The position numbers were made by a program, and so were the translations under genes. Under the pieces are notes generated by a model that saw nothing but the letters and a program-made list of their open reading frames with translations, ran no database searches and was not told the DNA's origin. A DNA stretch of 64,000 bases from Nocardioides terrae. GTDB taxonomy: Bacteria > Actinomycetota > Actinomycetes > Propionibacteriales > Nocardioidaceae. The stretch spans positions 1 to 64,000 of the forward strand of contig NZ_FOLB01000014.1 in the NCBI RefSeq assembly GCF_900112345.1. The letters are read 5' to 3'. This document shows, piece by piece, positions 6,637-14,179 of the stretch (position 1 is the first letter of the stretch; each line of letters starts with the position of its first letter).

Positions 6637-9042
6637 CTAGTCGCTCTCGTTGCGGCCGGCGGCACCGCCGCCACCACCACCACCTGCGCCGCCACCGCCA
6701 CCGGTGCCGCCACCTGTCCCGCCTCCCGGGCCCGGCGTGTTGCAGGTGCCGAGGATGCTGCAGTCGGTGGGGTCGGGGGACGGGGGCGTCGTCGACGGCG
6801 GAGCCTGCGTCGTCGCCGGAGGCGGCGGCGGAGCCTGCGTCGTCGCCGGTGGCGGCGGCGGCTTCTGCGTCTTCTTCGGCTTCGGTTCCTTGGTCTTCGG
6901 CGGCTTCGGCGGTGCCGGCGCCTTGGTCGGGACCGGCTCGTGCTCGTGGTCGGGCGCGTCGCCGTCGACCCACGCCGGCGGCGGGAAGTCGAGCTTCTCC
7001 TGCCCCTCGAGATCCCGCTCCATCACCGCGAGCCAGGTGTCGGTCGGGTAGTCGGCGCCGAAGTACGACGGCATCCAGCCGTCGAGCTGCTCGCGACCCT
7101 TGCCGCGGACGTACATCACCGCGGTCGACAGCTGCGGCGTCATGCCCACGAACCAGGCCGACGACACCTCGCCGTCGTCGTTGGTCGCCGTTCCCGTCTT
7201 GCCCGCCGCGGGCCGATCGAGCGCGAGCGCGCTGCGCCCGGTCCCGGACTTGACGACCTGCTGCATCGCGTAGGCGACGTCGGCGGCGATGTCGGGGTCG
7301 ATGACCTGCTCGGTGTGGTTCTTCCACTGGTAGCGGACGGAACCGCTGCGATCGACCACCTTCGTGATGACGTGGACGTCGGCGCGCTTCCCGCCGGCCG
7401 CGATGGTGGCGTAGGCGTTGGCCATGTTGATCGGGCTGACCTGCGCCTTGCCGAGCGTGATCAGGGTGTCGTCGGGCGACAGGTCGGGCGTCTTGGCCGG
7501 GATGCCGGGCAGGTCCTGCTCGGGGGTCGCCGGTGCGAGCCCCATCTTCGTCGCGGTCCCGTAGATCTTCTTCGGGCCGTTGGGGATGGCGCTCGACATG
7601 TCCACGAACGCGGTGTTCACCGACTGCTCGAGGGCGGTGAGCGCCGTGATGTGCGCGCCGTAGGAGTGGCCGTTGGCCTCGCCGGCCTGCTCACCCTCGT
7701 TGTGGACCTGGAGCGTGGAGCCGGGGAAGGTGAAGGGCGAGTTGCCGTCGAAGGTGTCCTTCAGCGAGAACCCGCTCTCCAGCGCGGTCGCCAGCGTGAA
7801 GGGCTTCATCGTGGAGCCGGCCATGCCGCCCGCCGAGGCCCAGTTGATCTCCGACTTCAGGAAGTCCTGACCGCCGTAGAACCCGAGCAGGGCGCCCGTG
7901 CCGGGCTGCACGGAGGCGACGCCGACATGGAGCTGCTTGTCGGTGATCTTGCCGGTGCCGTCCTTCGTCTCGGTCGGCGCGACCTCCTTGACCGACTCCT
8001 CGGCGTTGGTCATCGCGTCCTTGCTGAACGTGGTCGTCACCCGCAGACCACCGCCGGTGATCTCCTCGTCGGTGAAGCCGAGCTGGTGCAGCTCGTTGTC
8101 CACGAGGGCGAGCATGTGACCACGCTGGCCGCCCTTGGCCGAGCTCGCCTTGACCTTCGGGAACTTCGGCAGCGCGACCGAGGCGTCAGCGGCCTCCGCG
8201 TCGGTGATGTCACCGGCGTCGGCCATCGAGCGCAGCACGTAGCGGTAGCGCTGCAGCAGCGCGGCCGCGCTCGACTCGCCGTTGGCGGGGTCCAGCCGGT
8301 AGGGGTTGTTGAGCACCGCGCTCAGCACCGCGCACTGCTGGAGGTCCAGCTTGGCGGCGGGCTTGTCGAAGTACGCGTGGGCCGCGGCCTCGATGCCGTA
8401 GGCGCCCCGGCCGAAGTAGATGGTGTTGAGGTAGCCCTCGAGGATCTCCGTCTTGCTCTTCGTGCGCTGCAGCTTGAGGGAGAGGAAGGCCTCCTTCACC
8501 TTGCGCGTGTAGGTCCGCTCCTGGTTGAGGTAGAGGATCTTCACGTACTGCTGGGTGATCGTCGAGGCGCCCTGGGTGGTCCCTCCCCCCTTGGCGTTGC
8601 TGAACGCCGCGCGGATGATGCCCTTCGGGTCGATGCCGTGGTCGGTCCAGAAGGTCCGGTTCTCGGCGTCGACGACGCCCTGCTTCATGCAGTCGGGCAT
8701 GTCGGCGTACGGGATCGACTCGCGGTTCTGCACCGCGAACTGGCCGATCTTGGTCTTGCCGCCGCTGTAGTAGATGTTCGTCGTCTGGGTCTGGAACGCC
8801 TCGTTGGCGCTCGGGATCGTCGTCTTCTGGTAGGCGACGAAGAGGACGACGGCCAGCAGGACGAAGAGGCTGAGGCCGGCGATCAGGCCCCACTTGAGCA
8901 GCCAGAGCAGCCAGCCCTTGACGCCCTGCGGCCGCTTGCGCGCCGGCTTGCGGGGCTTGCCGCGACCCCGTGCGGGTGCCTTCTTCGCGGGCGCGCGGCG
9001 TCCGCCGGCGCGTCCGTTGTTCCCAGGGGTCGGAGCACTCAC
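6637..9042 (-). CDS. Class A penicillin-binding protein (transglycosylase/transpeptidase)
   Basis: 801 aa bifunctional peptidoglycan synthase. A Lys/Arg/Ala-rich cytoplasmic tail (1-42) is followed by one membrane anchor (about 43-70). The GT51 domain shows Glu127 in VDAENRTFW and the GASTITQQYVK block. The transpeptidase domain has SxxK at Ser410 (GSTMKPF), an SVN motif and KTG at about 615 (GKTGTA). The C-terminus is a Pro/Lys/Thr-rich linker ending in a glycine run. I place the start at GTG 9042; the frame is open further upstream but lacks start support and its composition there is poor. TAACCT lies 8 nt before the GTG, so the mRNA may be leaderless. Partner of the GT87 gene downstream. 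Confidence 0.92.
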   Translation of the reverse strand: MSAPTPGNNGRAGGRRAPAKKAPARGRGKPRKPARKRPQGVKGWLLWLLKWGLIAGLSLFVLLAVVLFVAYQKTTIPSANEAFQTQTTNIYYSGGKTKIGQFAVQNRESIPYADMPDCMKQGVVDAENRTFWTDHGIDPKGIIRAAFSNAKGGGTTQGASTITQQYVKILYLNQERTYTRKVKEAFLSLKLQRTKSKTEILEGYLNTIYFGRGAYGIEAAAHAYFDKPAAKLDLQQCAVLSAVLNNPYRLDPANGESSAAALLQRYRYVLRSMADAGDITDAEAADASVALPKFPKVKASSAKGGQRGHMLALVDNELHQLGFTDEEITGGGLRVTTTFSKDAMTNAEESVKEVAPTETKDGTGKITDKQLHVGVASVQPGTGALLGFYGGQDFLKSEINWASAGGMAGSTMKPFTLATALESGFSLKDTFDGNSPFTFPGSTLQVHNEGEQAGEANGHSYGAHITALTALEQSVNTAFVDMSSAIPNGPKKIYGTATKMGLAPATPEQDLPGIPAKTPDLSPDDTLITLGKAQVSPINMANAYATIAAGGKRADVHVITKVVDRSGSVRYQWKNHTEQVIDPDIAADVAYAMQQVVKSGTGRSALALDRPAAGKTGTATNDDGEVSSAWFVGMTPQLSTAVMYVRGKGREQLDGWMPSYFGADYPTDTWLAVMERDLEGQEKLDFPPPAWVDGDAPDHEHEPVPTKAPAPPKPPKTKEPKPKKTQKPPPPPATTQAPPPPPATTQAPPSTTPPSPDPTDCSILGTCNTPGPGGGTGGGTGGGGGAGGGGGGGAAGRNESD

Positions 9043-9199
9043 GGGGGAACAGGTTACGCACCGACCCCAGCGAATCCCGCCTTCACGAGAAGCGTCGGCC
9101 GTACGTCGGCGCGCACGGCCCCGATGACAGGCGGAGGATCGGTCGTGAGTGAGCCCGACATCACTCGCCGATGTACCGGGGGTTCGCAACGCCCGGATA

Positions 9200-9212
9200 T
9201 ATCGCTACGATA
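9200..9212. promoter_or_regulatory. Inverted repeat in PadR promoter (probable operator)
   Basis: TATCG-CTA-CGATA is a perfect inverted repeat, ending 6 nt before the PadR start codon and overlapping a likely -10 (TACGAT). PadR regulators usually repress their own promoters through short AT-rich palindromes, so autoregulation of padR-ino1 is the likely role. The start codon lies so close to the -10 that the transcript is probably leaderless. Confidence 0.55.
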
Positions 9213-9218
9213 GGTCGC

Positions 9219-9809
9219 ATGGCACGTCGCGCAGAGACCATCGAGCTCGCGGTCCTCGGACTGCTGCACGAGGGCCCGATGCACGGCTACGAGCTGCGCA
9301 AGCGGCTCAACCTCATGCTCGGTTGGGGGAGGGTGCTGTCCTACGGCTCGCTCTACCCCACCCTGAAGAAGATGCTGCGGGCCCACCTCATCGAGGAGGA
9401 GACGGCGTCGGTCACCCCGGTGACGCGTCGCCCGCGGATCGTCTACCGGGTCACCGAGTCGGGACATCGGGAGTTCGAGCGCCTGATGTCGGAGGTCGGC
9501 CCCACCGCCTGGGAGGACGACAACTTCGACATCAGGTTCGCGTTCTTCGGTCGCACCGACATGGAGATCAGGCTGCGCGTCCTCGAAGGACGTCGTACCC
9601 GCCTCCAGGAGCGGCTGGACCGCATCCAGCGCGAGCTGTCGATGACCCAGGCCGAGGTCGACCGATACGCCGGCGAGCTGCAACGGCACGGCGTCGAGCA
9701 GGTCGAGCGAGAGGTTCGGTGGCTCTCCGACCTCATCAATGCCGAGAGGAACCCGGCAACAGATCCGATCCAGCGGAGCGCAGTAGAGGGCGACCCGCAC
9801 GCCTCGTAA
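9219..9809 (+). CDS. PadR family transcriptional regulator
   Basis: 196 aa. The winged helix-turn-helix fills residues 1-90, with family features LAVLGLLHEGPMHGYELRKR and YGSLYPTLKKM; the C-terminal half is an amphipathic helical dimerisation region (RRTRLQERLDRIQREL). I chose the ATG at MARRAE over an in-frame ATG 48 nt upstream because the putative -10 and operator fall between them. The stop is 21 nt from ino1, so the two are probably cotranscribed; the same padR-ino1 pair next to a class A PBP occurs in other actinobacteria. The effector is unknown. Confidence 0.92.
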   Translation: MARRAETIELAVLGLLHEGPMHGYELRKRLNLMLGWGRVLSYGSLYPTLKKMLRAHLIEEETASVTPVTRRPRIVYRVTESGHREFERLMSEVGPTAWEDDNFDIRFAFFGRTDMEIRLRVLEGRRTRLQERLDRIQRELSMTQAEVDRYAGELQRHGVEQVEREVRWLSDLINAERNPATDPIQRSAVEGDPHAS

Positions 9810-9830
9810 GTCACTAGGAAGGGAGCCCTG

Positions 9831-10913
9831 ATGGGTTCGGTACGCGTAGCAATCGTGGGAGTCGGCAACTGCGCCAGCTCCTTGGTCCAGGGTGTCGAGT
9901 ACTACAGGGACGCGGACGCGTCCACCACGGTGCCCGGCCTGATGCACGTCAAGTTCGGTGACTACCACGTCTCCGACGTCGAGTTCGTCGCCGCGTTCGA
10001 CGTCGACGACAAGAAGGTCGGCAAGGACCTCTCCGAGGCCATCAACGCCTCCGAGAACAACACCATCAAGATCGCCGACGTCCCGTTCAAGCACGTCGAG
10101 GTCCAGCGCGGCCCGACGCTCGACGGCCTCGGCAAGTACTACAAGCAGACGATCGAGGAGTCGGCCGCCGAGCCAGTCGACGTCGTCAAGGTGCTCAAGG
10201 ACAACCAGGTCGACGTCCTCGTCGCCTACCTGCCCGTGGGCTCCGAGGAGGCCGACAAGTTCTACGCCCAGTGCGCGATCGACGCCGGCGTGGCCTTCGT
10301 CAACGCGCTCCCGGTCTTCATCGCCTCCGACCCCGAGTGGGCGAAGAAGTTCGAGGACGCCGGCGTCCCGATCGTCGGCGACGACATCAAGTCACAGGTC
10401 GGTGCCACCATCACCCACCGCGTGATGGCGAAGCTCTTCGAGGACCGCGGCGTCGCGCTGGACCGCACCTACCAGCTCAACGTCGGCGGCAACATGGACT
10501 TCAAGAACATGCTCGAGCGCGAGCGTCTCGAGTCCAAGAAGGTCTCCAAGACCCAGGCCGTCACCTCCAACCTCAAGGGCGAGCTGGCCGGCAAGATCGA
10601 CGACAAGAACGTCCACATCGGTCCGTCGGACTACGTCCAGTGGCTCGACGACCGCAAGTGGGCCTACGTCCGCCTCGAGGGTCGCGCCTTCGGTGACGTC
10701 CCGCTCAACCTGGAGTACAAGCTCGAGGTCTGGGACTCCCCCAACAGCGCCGGCATCATCATCGACGCCGTCCGCGCCGCCAAGATCGCCAAGGACCGCG
10801 GCATCGGCGGCCCGATCATCCCGGCGTCGGCGTACCTCATGAAGAGCCCGCCGGTCCAGATCGAGGACACCGAGGGTCGCGCGCTGCTGGAGAAGTTCAT
10901 CTCCGGCGAGTGA
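9831..10913 (+). CDS. ino1: Inositol-3-phosphate synthase
   Basis: 360 aa, the usual length for the actinobacterial enzyme. It converts glucose 6-phosphate to 1D-myo-inositol 3-phosphate using NAD+, the first step to phosphatidylinositol, mannosides and mycothiol. The N-terminal Rossmann motif is [13 protein letters not shown]; other family blocks are [24 protein letters not shown] and [11 protein letters not shown], the last containing residues of the active site. A strong ribosome binding site (GGAAGGGAG) precedes the ATG. It is second after padR and followed by a strong terminator. Inositol synthesis suits an organism that uses mycothiol alongside the thioredoxin genes found elsewhere in the window. 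Confidence 0.97.
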   Translation: MGSVRVAIVGVGNCASSLVQGVEYYRDADASTTVPGLMHVKFGDYHVSDVEFVAAFDVDDKKVGKDLSEAINASENNTIKIADVPFKHVEVQRGPTLDGLGKYYKQTIEESAAEPVDVVKVLKDNQVDVLVAYLPVGSEEADKFYAQCAIDAGVAFVNALPVFIASDPEWAKKFEDAGVPIVGDDIKSQVGATITHRVMAKLFEDRGVALDRTYQLNVGGNMDFKNMLERERLESKKVSKTQAVTSNLKGELAGKIDDKNVHIGPSDYVQWLDDRKWAYVRLEGRAFGDVPLNLEYKLEVWDSPNSAGIIIDAVRAAKIAKDRGIGGPIIPASAYLMKSPPVQIEDTEGRALLEKFISGE

Positions 10914-10927
10914 ACCCCCGCTCCACC

Positions 10928-10963
10928 CGAAGGCCCCGTCTCCCCGAGGAGGCGGGGCCTTCG
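10928..10963 (+). terminator. Terminator hairpin after ino1
   Basis: Arms GAAGGCCCCGTCTCC and GGAGGCGGGGCCTTC form a 16-bp stem with one G-T pair and a CCGA loop. There is no long T run, which is common in actinobacteria. Confidence 0.85.
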
Positions 10964-10965
10964 CC

Positions 10966-11038
10966 CTTTGTGCCAGGCCCTTGACACAAAGCACGCGCAC
11001 CGCGAGGCTGCGGCTTGTATCACTGGCCCGACACAAAG
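10966..11038. promoter_or_regulatory. CTTTGTG / CACAAAG boxes upstream of the GntR operon
   Basis: CTTTGTG (10966-10972) and CACAAAG (10985-10991) form a 7-bp inverted repeat with a 12-nt spacer. GACACAAAG occurs again at 11030-11038, both copies preceded by GGCCC. TTGACA overlaps the first right arm. They sit just ahead of a membrane protein/GntR pair, so they may be the operator of that GntR regulator; this is an inference from position and symmetry. Confidence 0.4.
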
Positions 11039-11050
11039 GTGCTGGACGCG

Positions 11051-11742
11051 ATGGGCGGCCCTCTCCTCCTCCTGCTGGTCCTGCTCCTGCTCGTCCTCGC
11101 CGCCCTCGCGGGCCTCGGCCGCCGCACCGACGTGGTGCCGCGACGCGAGTGGCGGCTGGTGCAGGCGACGCGCGTCCTCGGCGTCGTCGCAGGCGGGTAC
11201 GCCGCGTTCGCCGTCGCCCGGCCGCGCGAGAGCGTGCTCCCGGAGGGATGGGACCGCGGCTACGGCGCCGGCCAGATGCTCGCGCCAGCGGCCTTCGGCC
11301 TCGTGGTGCTGCTGTTCATCGCCTTCGGCGAGACGGTCGTCCGGGCGCCCCGACCGGACGGGCCGCGCACCGCTTCCCTGCGCCCGCGCGCGGCCCGCCA
11401 CTACCGGCCGCGGCCGTGCTCGCGATCGCTGCCCTCGCCGCCCGCCAGGTCGCCCGGCGACCGCGCGGGCTCGCGACCACCGACCACGGTGACGACGTGC
11501 TGCGACGCCGCTCGCTGATCGTGATCGTGGCGGCGGTGGGCGTGGCGACCGCCTTCAGCCAGGTCGGCATCGGATGGGTGGCCAGCTCGGCCCTGCTCGA
11601 CCTGGACGACGGCTGTGCACCGGCCTGGGCGGACCCGGCCGCTGTCGTGATCGGCGCCAGCGCGGTCGTCGCGCTCTTCGTCGGGCTGTGGTGCCTGGTC
11701 CGGATCGTCAGCAACGACTCCCTGGAGCGCCCGTGGAGCTGA
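11051..11742 (+). pseudogene. Frameshifted polytopic membrane protein
   Basis: The first half reads in one frame from ATG 11051 and has three hydrophobic segments (GGPLLLLLVLLLLVL, RVLGVVAGGYAAFAV, MLAPAAFGLVVLLFIAF). Coding character then moves to another frame somewhere between about 11340 and 11400, which gives three more segments (AAAVLAIAALAARQ, LIVIVAAVGVATAF, VVIGASAVVALFVGLW) and ends at 11742. Joining them needs one missing base restored in a GC-repetitive stretch (GCGCCCGCGCGCGGCCCGCC). Membrane proteins of unknown function often accompany YtrA-type GntR regulators, and the second half overlaps the GntR start by 10 bp. A sequencing error and a true mutation cannot be told apart here. 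Confidence 0.65.
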
Positions 11743-12089
11743 CCGTCGACCCGAGCGATCCACTGCCGCCGTACGAACAGGTCCGTCGGCGGCTGCACGA
11801 CCTGATCACGGCCGGCGCGCTGGCCGATGACGAGCGGCTGCCGCCCGTGCGCCAGCTCGCCGGTGACCTCGGCCTCGCAGCGGGGACCGTCGCCCGGGCC
11901 TACAAGCTCCTCGAGGAGGAGGGGCTGCTGCTCACCCGTCGCGGTGCGGGCACGCGGGTGCGCCGGTCGGCCGGCGCTGGCCCGCGCGGGCGCCTGCTCG
12001 GCGAGCAGACCGCGACCTTCGTCGCCCGCGCCCGCGAGCTCGGCTTCACCGCCGACGAGATCAGACGCGCCGTCGACGGCGCGCTCTGA
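11733..12089 (+). CDS. GntR family regulator, YtrA-like
   Basis: 118 aa, about the length of YtrA-subfamily regulators: a winged helix (residues about 8-78, LPPYEQVRRRLHDLI, LPPVRQLAGDLGLAAGTVA) followed by only a short helical tail, with no effector domain. GTG start inside the 3' end of the frameshifted membrane protein gene, so the two are coupled. YtrA-type repressors usually control their own operon and respond to cell-envelope stress; the CACAAAG boxes upstream are candidate operators. Confidence 0.88.
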   Translation: MELTVDPSDPLPPYEQVRRRLHDLITAGALADDERLPPVRQLAGDLGLAAGTVARAYKLLEEEGLLLTRRGAGTRVRRSAGAGPRGRLLGEQTATFVARARELGFTADEIRRAVDGAL

Positions 12090-12100
12090 GCCGCTCGCGC

Positions 12101-12583
12101 TCAGTCGTCGAGCTCGGCCTCGATGCGCTCGAGAGTCCGGCTCATCCCGTCGAGCAGCTCGGCGGTGAACGGCTCTTGACCACCGAGCGCGATCTTCGTG
12201 AGGACCCGGGACGCCAGCGAGATTCCGTCCGGCGTCTCGCGGCGGTGGGTGACGACCGTGCCGCCGTCGACGGCCGGCTCGAGCTGGAAGGACCAGATCG
12301 TGTGGTTCTCAAAGATCCGGAAGGCGAAGTCGCTGTGCGGGGTGAAGCGGACCACCTTCGCCGTGGTCGGCCAGCGCTTCGGACCCTGCCGGTTGACGTT
12401 GACGAAGCGCGCTCCCAGCTTCACCCGGCCGCCGAGCACGACGCTCCTGACGACCTGCGGGCTCCACTCCGGCATGCGGGCCACGTCGGTGACGAGAGCC
12501 CAGACCTGGGCGGGTGACGCGGCGACGGTGATGGTGGCCTCGAGGTCGGAACCGGTGGCGGAGGCAGCTGCAGTGGTCGTCAT
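12101..12583 (-). CDS. SRPBCC family protein (polyketide cyclase/START-like)
   Basis: 160 aa single-domain protein. The opening LEATITVAASPAQVWALVTD followed by ARMPEWSP is the classic start of the Bet v1/START-like fold, with a hydrophobic cavity for a small ligand; the C-terminal amphipathic helix (ELLDGMSRTLERIEAEL) is present. Ligand unknown. Convergent with the GntR gene (11 bp between stops) and divergent from nothing; upstream lies the cca stop 48 bp away, so it could be read from the cca transcript. Confidence 0.85.
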   Translation of the reverse strand: MTTTAAASATGSDLEATITVAASPAQVWALVTDVARMPEWSPQVVRSVVLGGRVKLGARFVNVNRQGPKRWPTTAKVVRFTPHSDFAFRIFENHTIWSFQLEPAVDGGTVVTHRRETPDGISLASRVLTKIALGGQEPFTAELLDGMSRTLERIEAELDD

Positions 12584-12630
12584 GCCGCGAGGTTACCGGC
12601 GGGTCACTTTCGCTGTGAAGAACCGACCGG

Positions 12631-14079
12631 TCAGCGGGACGCCCACCACTCGCGCAGCCGCGCCTCGGCGTCCTCCTCGGACAGCGGCCCCTCGTCGAGG
12701 CGCAGCTCCATGAGGAACCGGTAGGCCTCGCCGACCTGGCGGCCGGGCGGGAGGTCGAGGATCGCCATGATCTGGTTGCCGTCCAGGGCCGGCCGCAGCG
12801 CGGCGAGCTCCTCGTCCGCGGCGAGCCGGTCGATGCGCTCCTCGAGGGCGTCGTAGGTGCGCCAGAGCCGCTCGGCCTTGCGACGGTTCCGCGTGGTGCA
12901 GTCGGCCCGGGTGAGGAGGTGCAGCCGGTCGAGCTGGTCGCCCGCGTCGCGGACGTAGCGGCGGACGGCGGAGTCGGTCCACTCGCCCGAGCCGTAGCCG
13001 TGGAAGCGAAGGTGCAGCTCGACGAGATGGGCGACCGCGTCGATGTCCGCGTTGGAGAACTTCAGCGCCTGCATCCGCTTGCGGGTCAGCTTGGCGCCCA
13101 CGACGTCGTGGTGGTGGAAGGTGACGGTGCCGTCGTCGACGAAGCGGCGGGTCCGCGGCTTGCCGACGTCGTGCATCAGCGCCGCGAACCGGGCCACGAA
13201 GTCCGGGCCACCGCCGGGGAGCCGCTTCTCGAGGTCCATCGTCTGCTCGAGCACGGTGAGGGTGTGCTCGTAGACGTCCTTGTGCCGGTGGTGCTCGTCG
13301 CGCTCGAGCTGCAGTGCGGGCAGCTCGGGGAGCACCCGCTCGGCCAGGCCCGTGTCGACGAGCAGCGTCAGACCCTTGCGGGGGTACGGCGCCGTGACCA
13401 GCTTGACCAGCTCGTCGCGGACCCGCTCGGCGCTGATGATCGCGATCCGGTCGGCCATCTCCGTCATCGCCGCGACGACCTCGGGCGCGACGTCGAAGCC
13501 GAGCTGCGCGGCGAACCGGGCCGCACGCATCATCCGGAGCGGGTCGTCGGAGAAGGAGGACTCGGGCGTGCCCGGCGTACGGATCACGCGGGTGGCCAGG
13601 TCGACGACGCCGCCGTAGAGGTCGACCACCTCGCGGCCGGGCAGGCGGACCGCCATCGCGTTGACCGTGAAGTCCCGCCGCACCAGGTCACCGGCCAGCG
13701 AGTCGCCGAAGCTCACGTCGGGGTTGCGGGAGGCGGGGTCGTAGGTCTCGGAGCGGTACGTCGTCACCTCGACCTGCCACGGGCCCTTGCGACAGCCGAT
13801 GGTGCCGAAGTCGCGGCCCATGTCCCAGGTCCCGTCGCCCCACTTCTTGAGGATCCGCTCGGTGTCGTCGGGGCGCGCGGAGGTGGTGAAGTCGAGGTCG
13901 TTGTGCTGGCGGCCGAGCATCGCGTCGCGGACCGGGCCACCGACGAGGGCGAGCTCGTGGCCCGCCTCTGCGAAGAGCGCCCCGAGCTCGTCGATCACCG
14001 GCCCGATGCGGTCCAGCTCGGCGGTCACCGAGCGCTGCACGTCGGCGATCGTCAGGGAGGGGAGCTCGGTCTCGGACAC
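12631..14079 (-). CDS. cca: CCA tRNA nucleotidyltransferase
   Basis: 482 aa class II CCA-adding enzyme. The N-terminal nucleotidyltransferase domain has LVGGPVRDAMLG and the metal-binding D-x-D in HNDLDFTT; the RRDFTVNAMAV block follows. An HD domain (LMHDVGKPRTR with HHHD) lies in the C-terminal half, as in other actinobacterial PcnA/Cca proteins. It restores or adds the CCA end of tRNAs. GTG start. It is divergent from the DUF6049 gene across about 100 bp, the usual position on this side of the murJ block. Confidence 0.95.
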   Translation of the reverse strand: MSETELPSLTIADVQRSVTAELDRIGPVIDELGALFAEAGHELALVGGPVRDAMLGRQHNDLDFTTSARPDDTERILKKWGDGTWDMGRDFGTIGCRKGPWQVEVTTYRSETYDPASRNPDVSFGDSLAGDLVRRDFTVNAMAVRLPGREVVDLYGGVVDLATRVIRTPGTPESSFSDDPLRMMRAARFAAQLGFDVAPEVVAAMTEMADRIAIISAERVRDELVKLVTAPYPRKGLTLLVDTGLAERVLPELPALQLERDEHHRHKDVYEHTLTVLEQTMDLEKRLPGGGPDFVARFAALMHDVGKPRTRRFVDDGTVTFHHHDVVGAKLTRKRMQALKFSNADIDAVAHLVELHLRFHGYGSGEWTDSAVRRYVRDAGDQLDRLHLLTRADCTTRNRRKAERLWRTYDALEERIDRLAADEELAALRPALDGNQIMAILDLPPGRQVGEAYRFLMELRLDEGPLSEEDAEARLREWWASR

Positions 14080-14179
14080 GGGGGGACAGTCTAAGTGTCA
14101 CGAGGCGGCGATGCCTGATCGCCGAGCGCGCCCCCGGCACTTCGGGATGGACGCAGCCACGGCCGTTATCCTCGCCAGC

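Noticed and set aside
6650..6760. Glycine-coding run at the end of the PBP as a repeat element
   Set aside because: It is a low-complexity protein tail common in actinobacterial PBPs.
9043..9189. N-terminal extension of the class A PBP
   Set aside because: The frame is open but the sequence is Cys/Arg-rich, unlike PBP tails, and would overlap the PadR promoter; the GTG at 9042 gives a normal protein.
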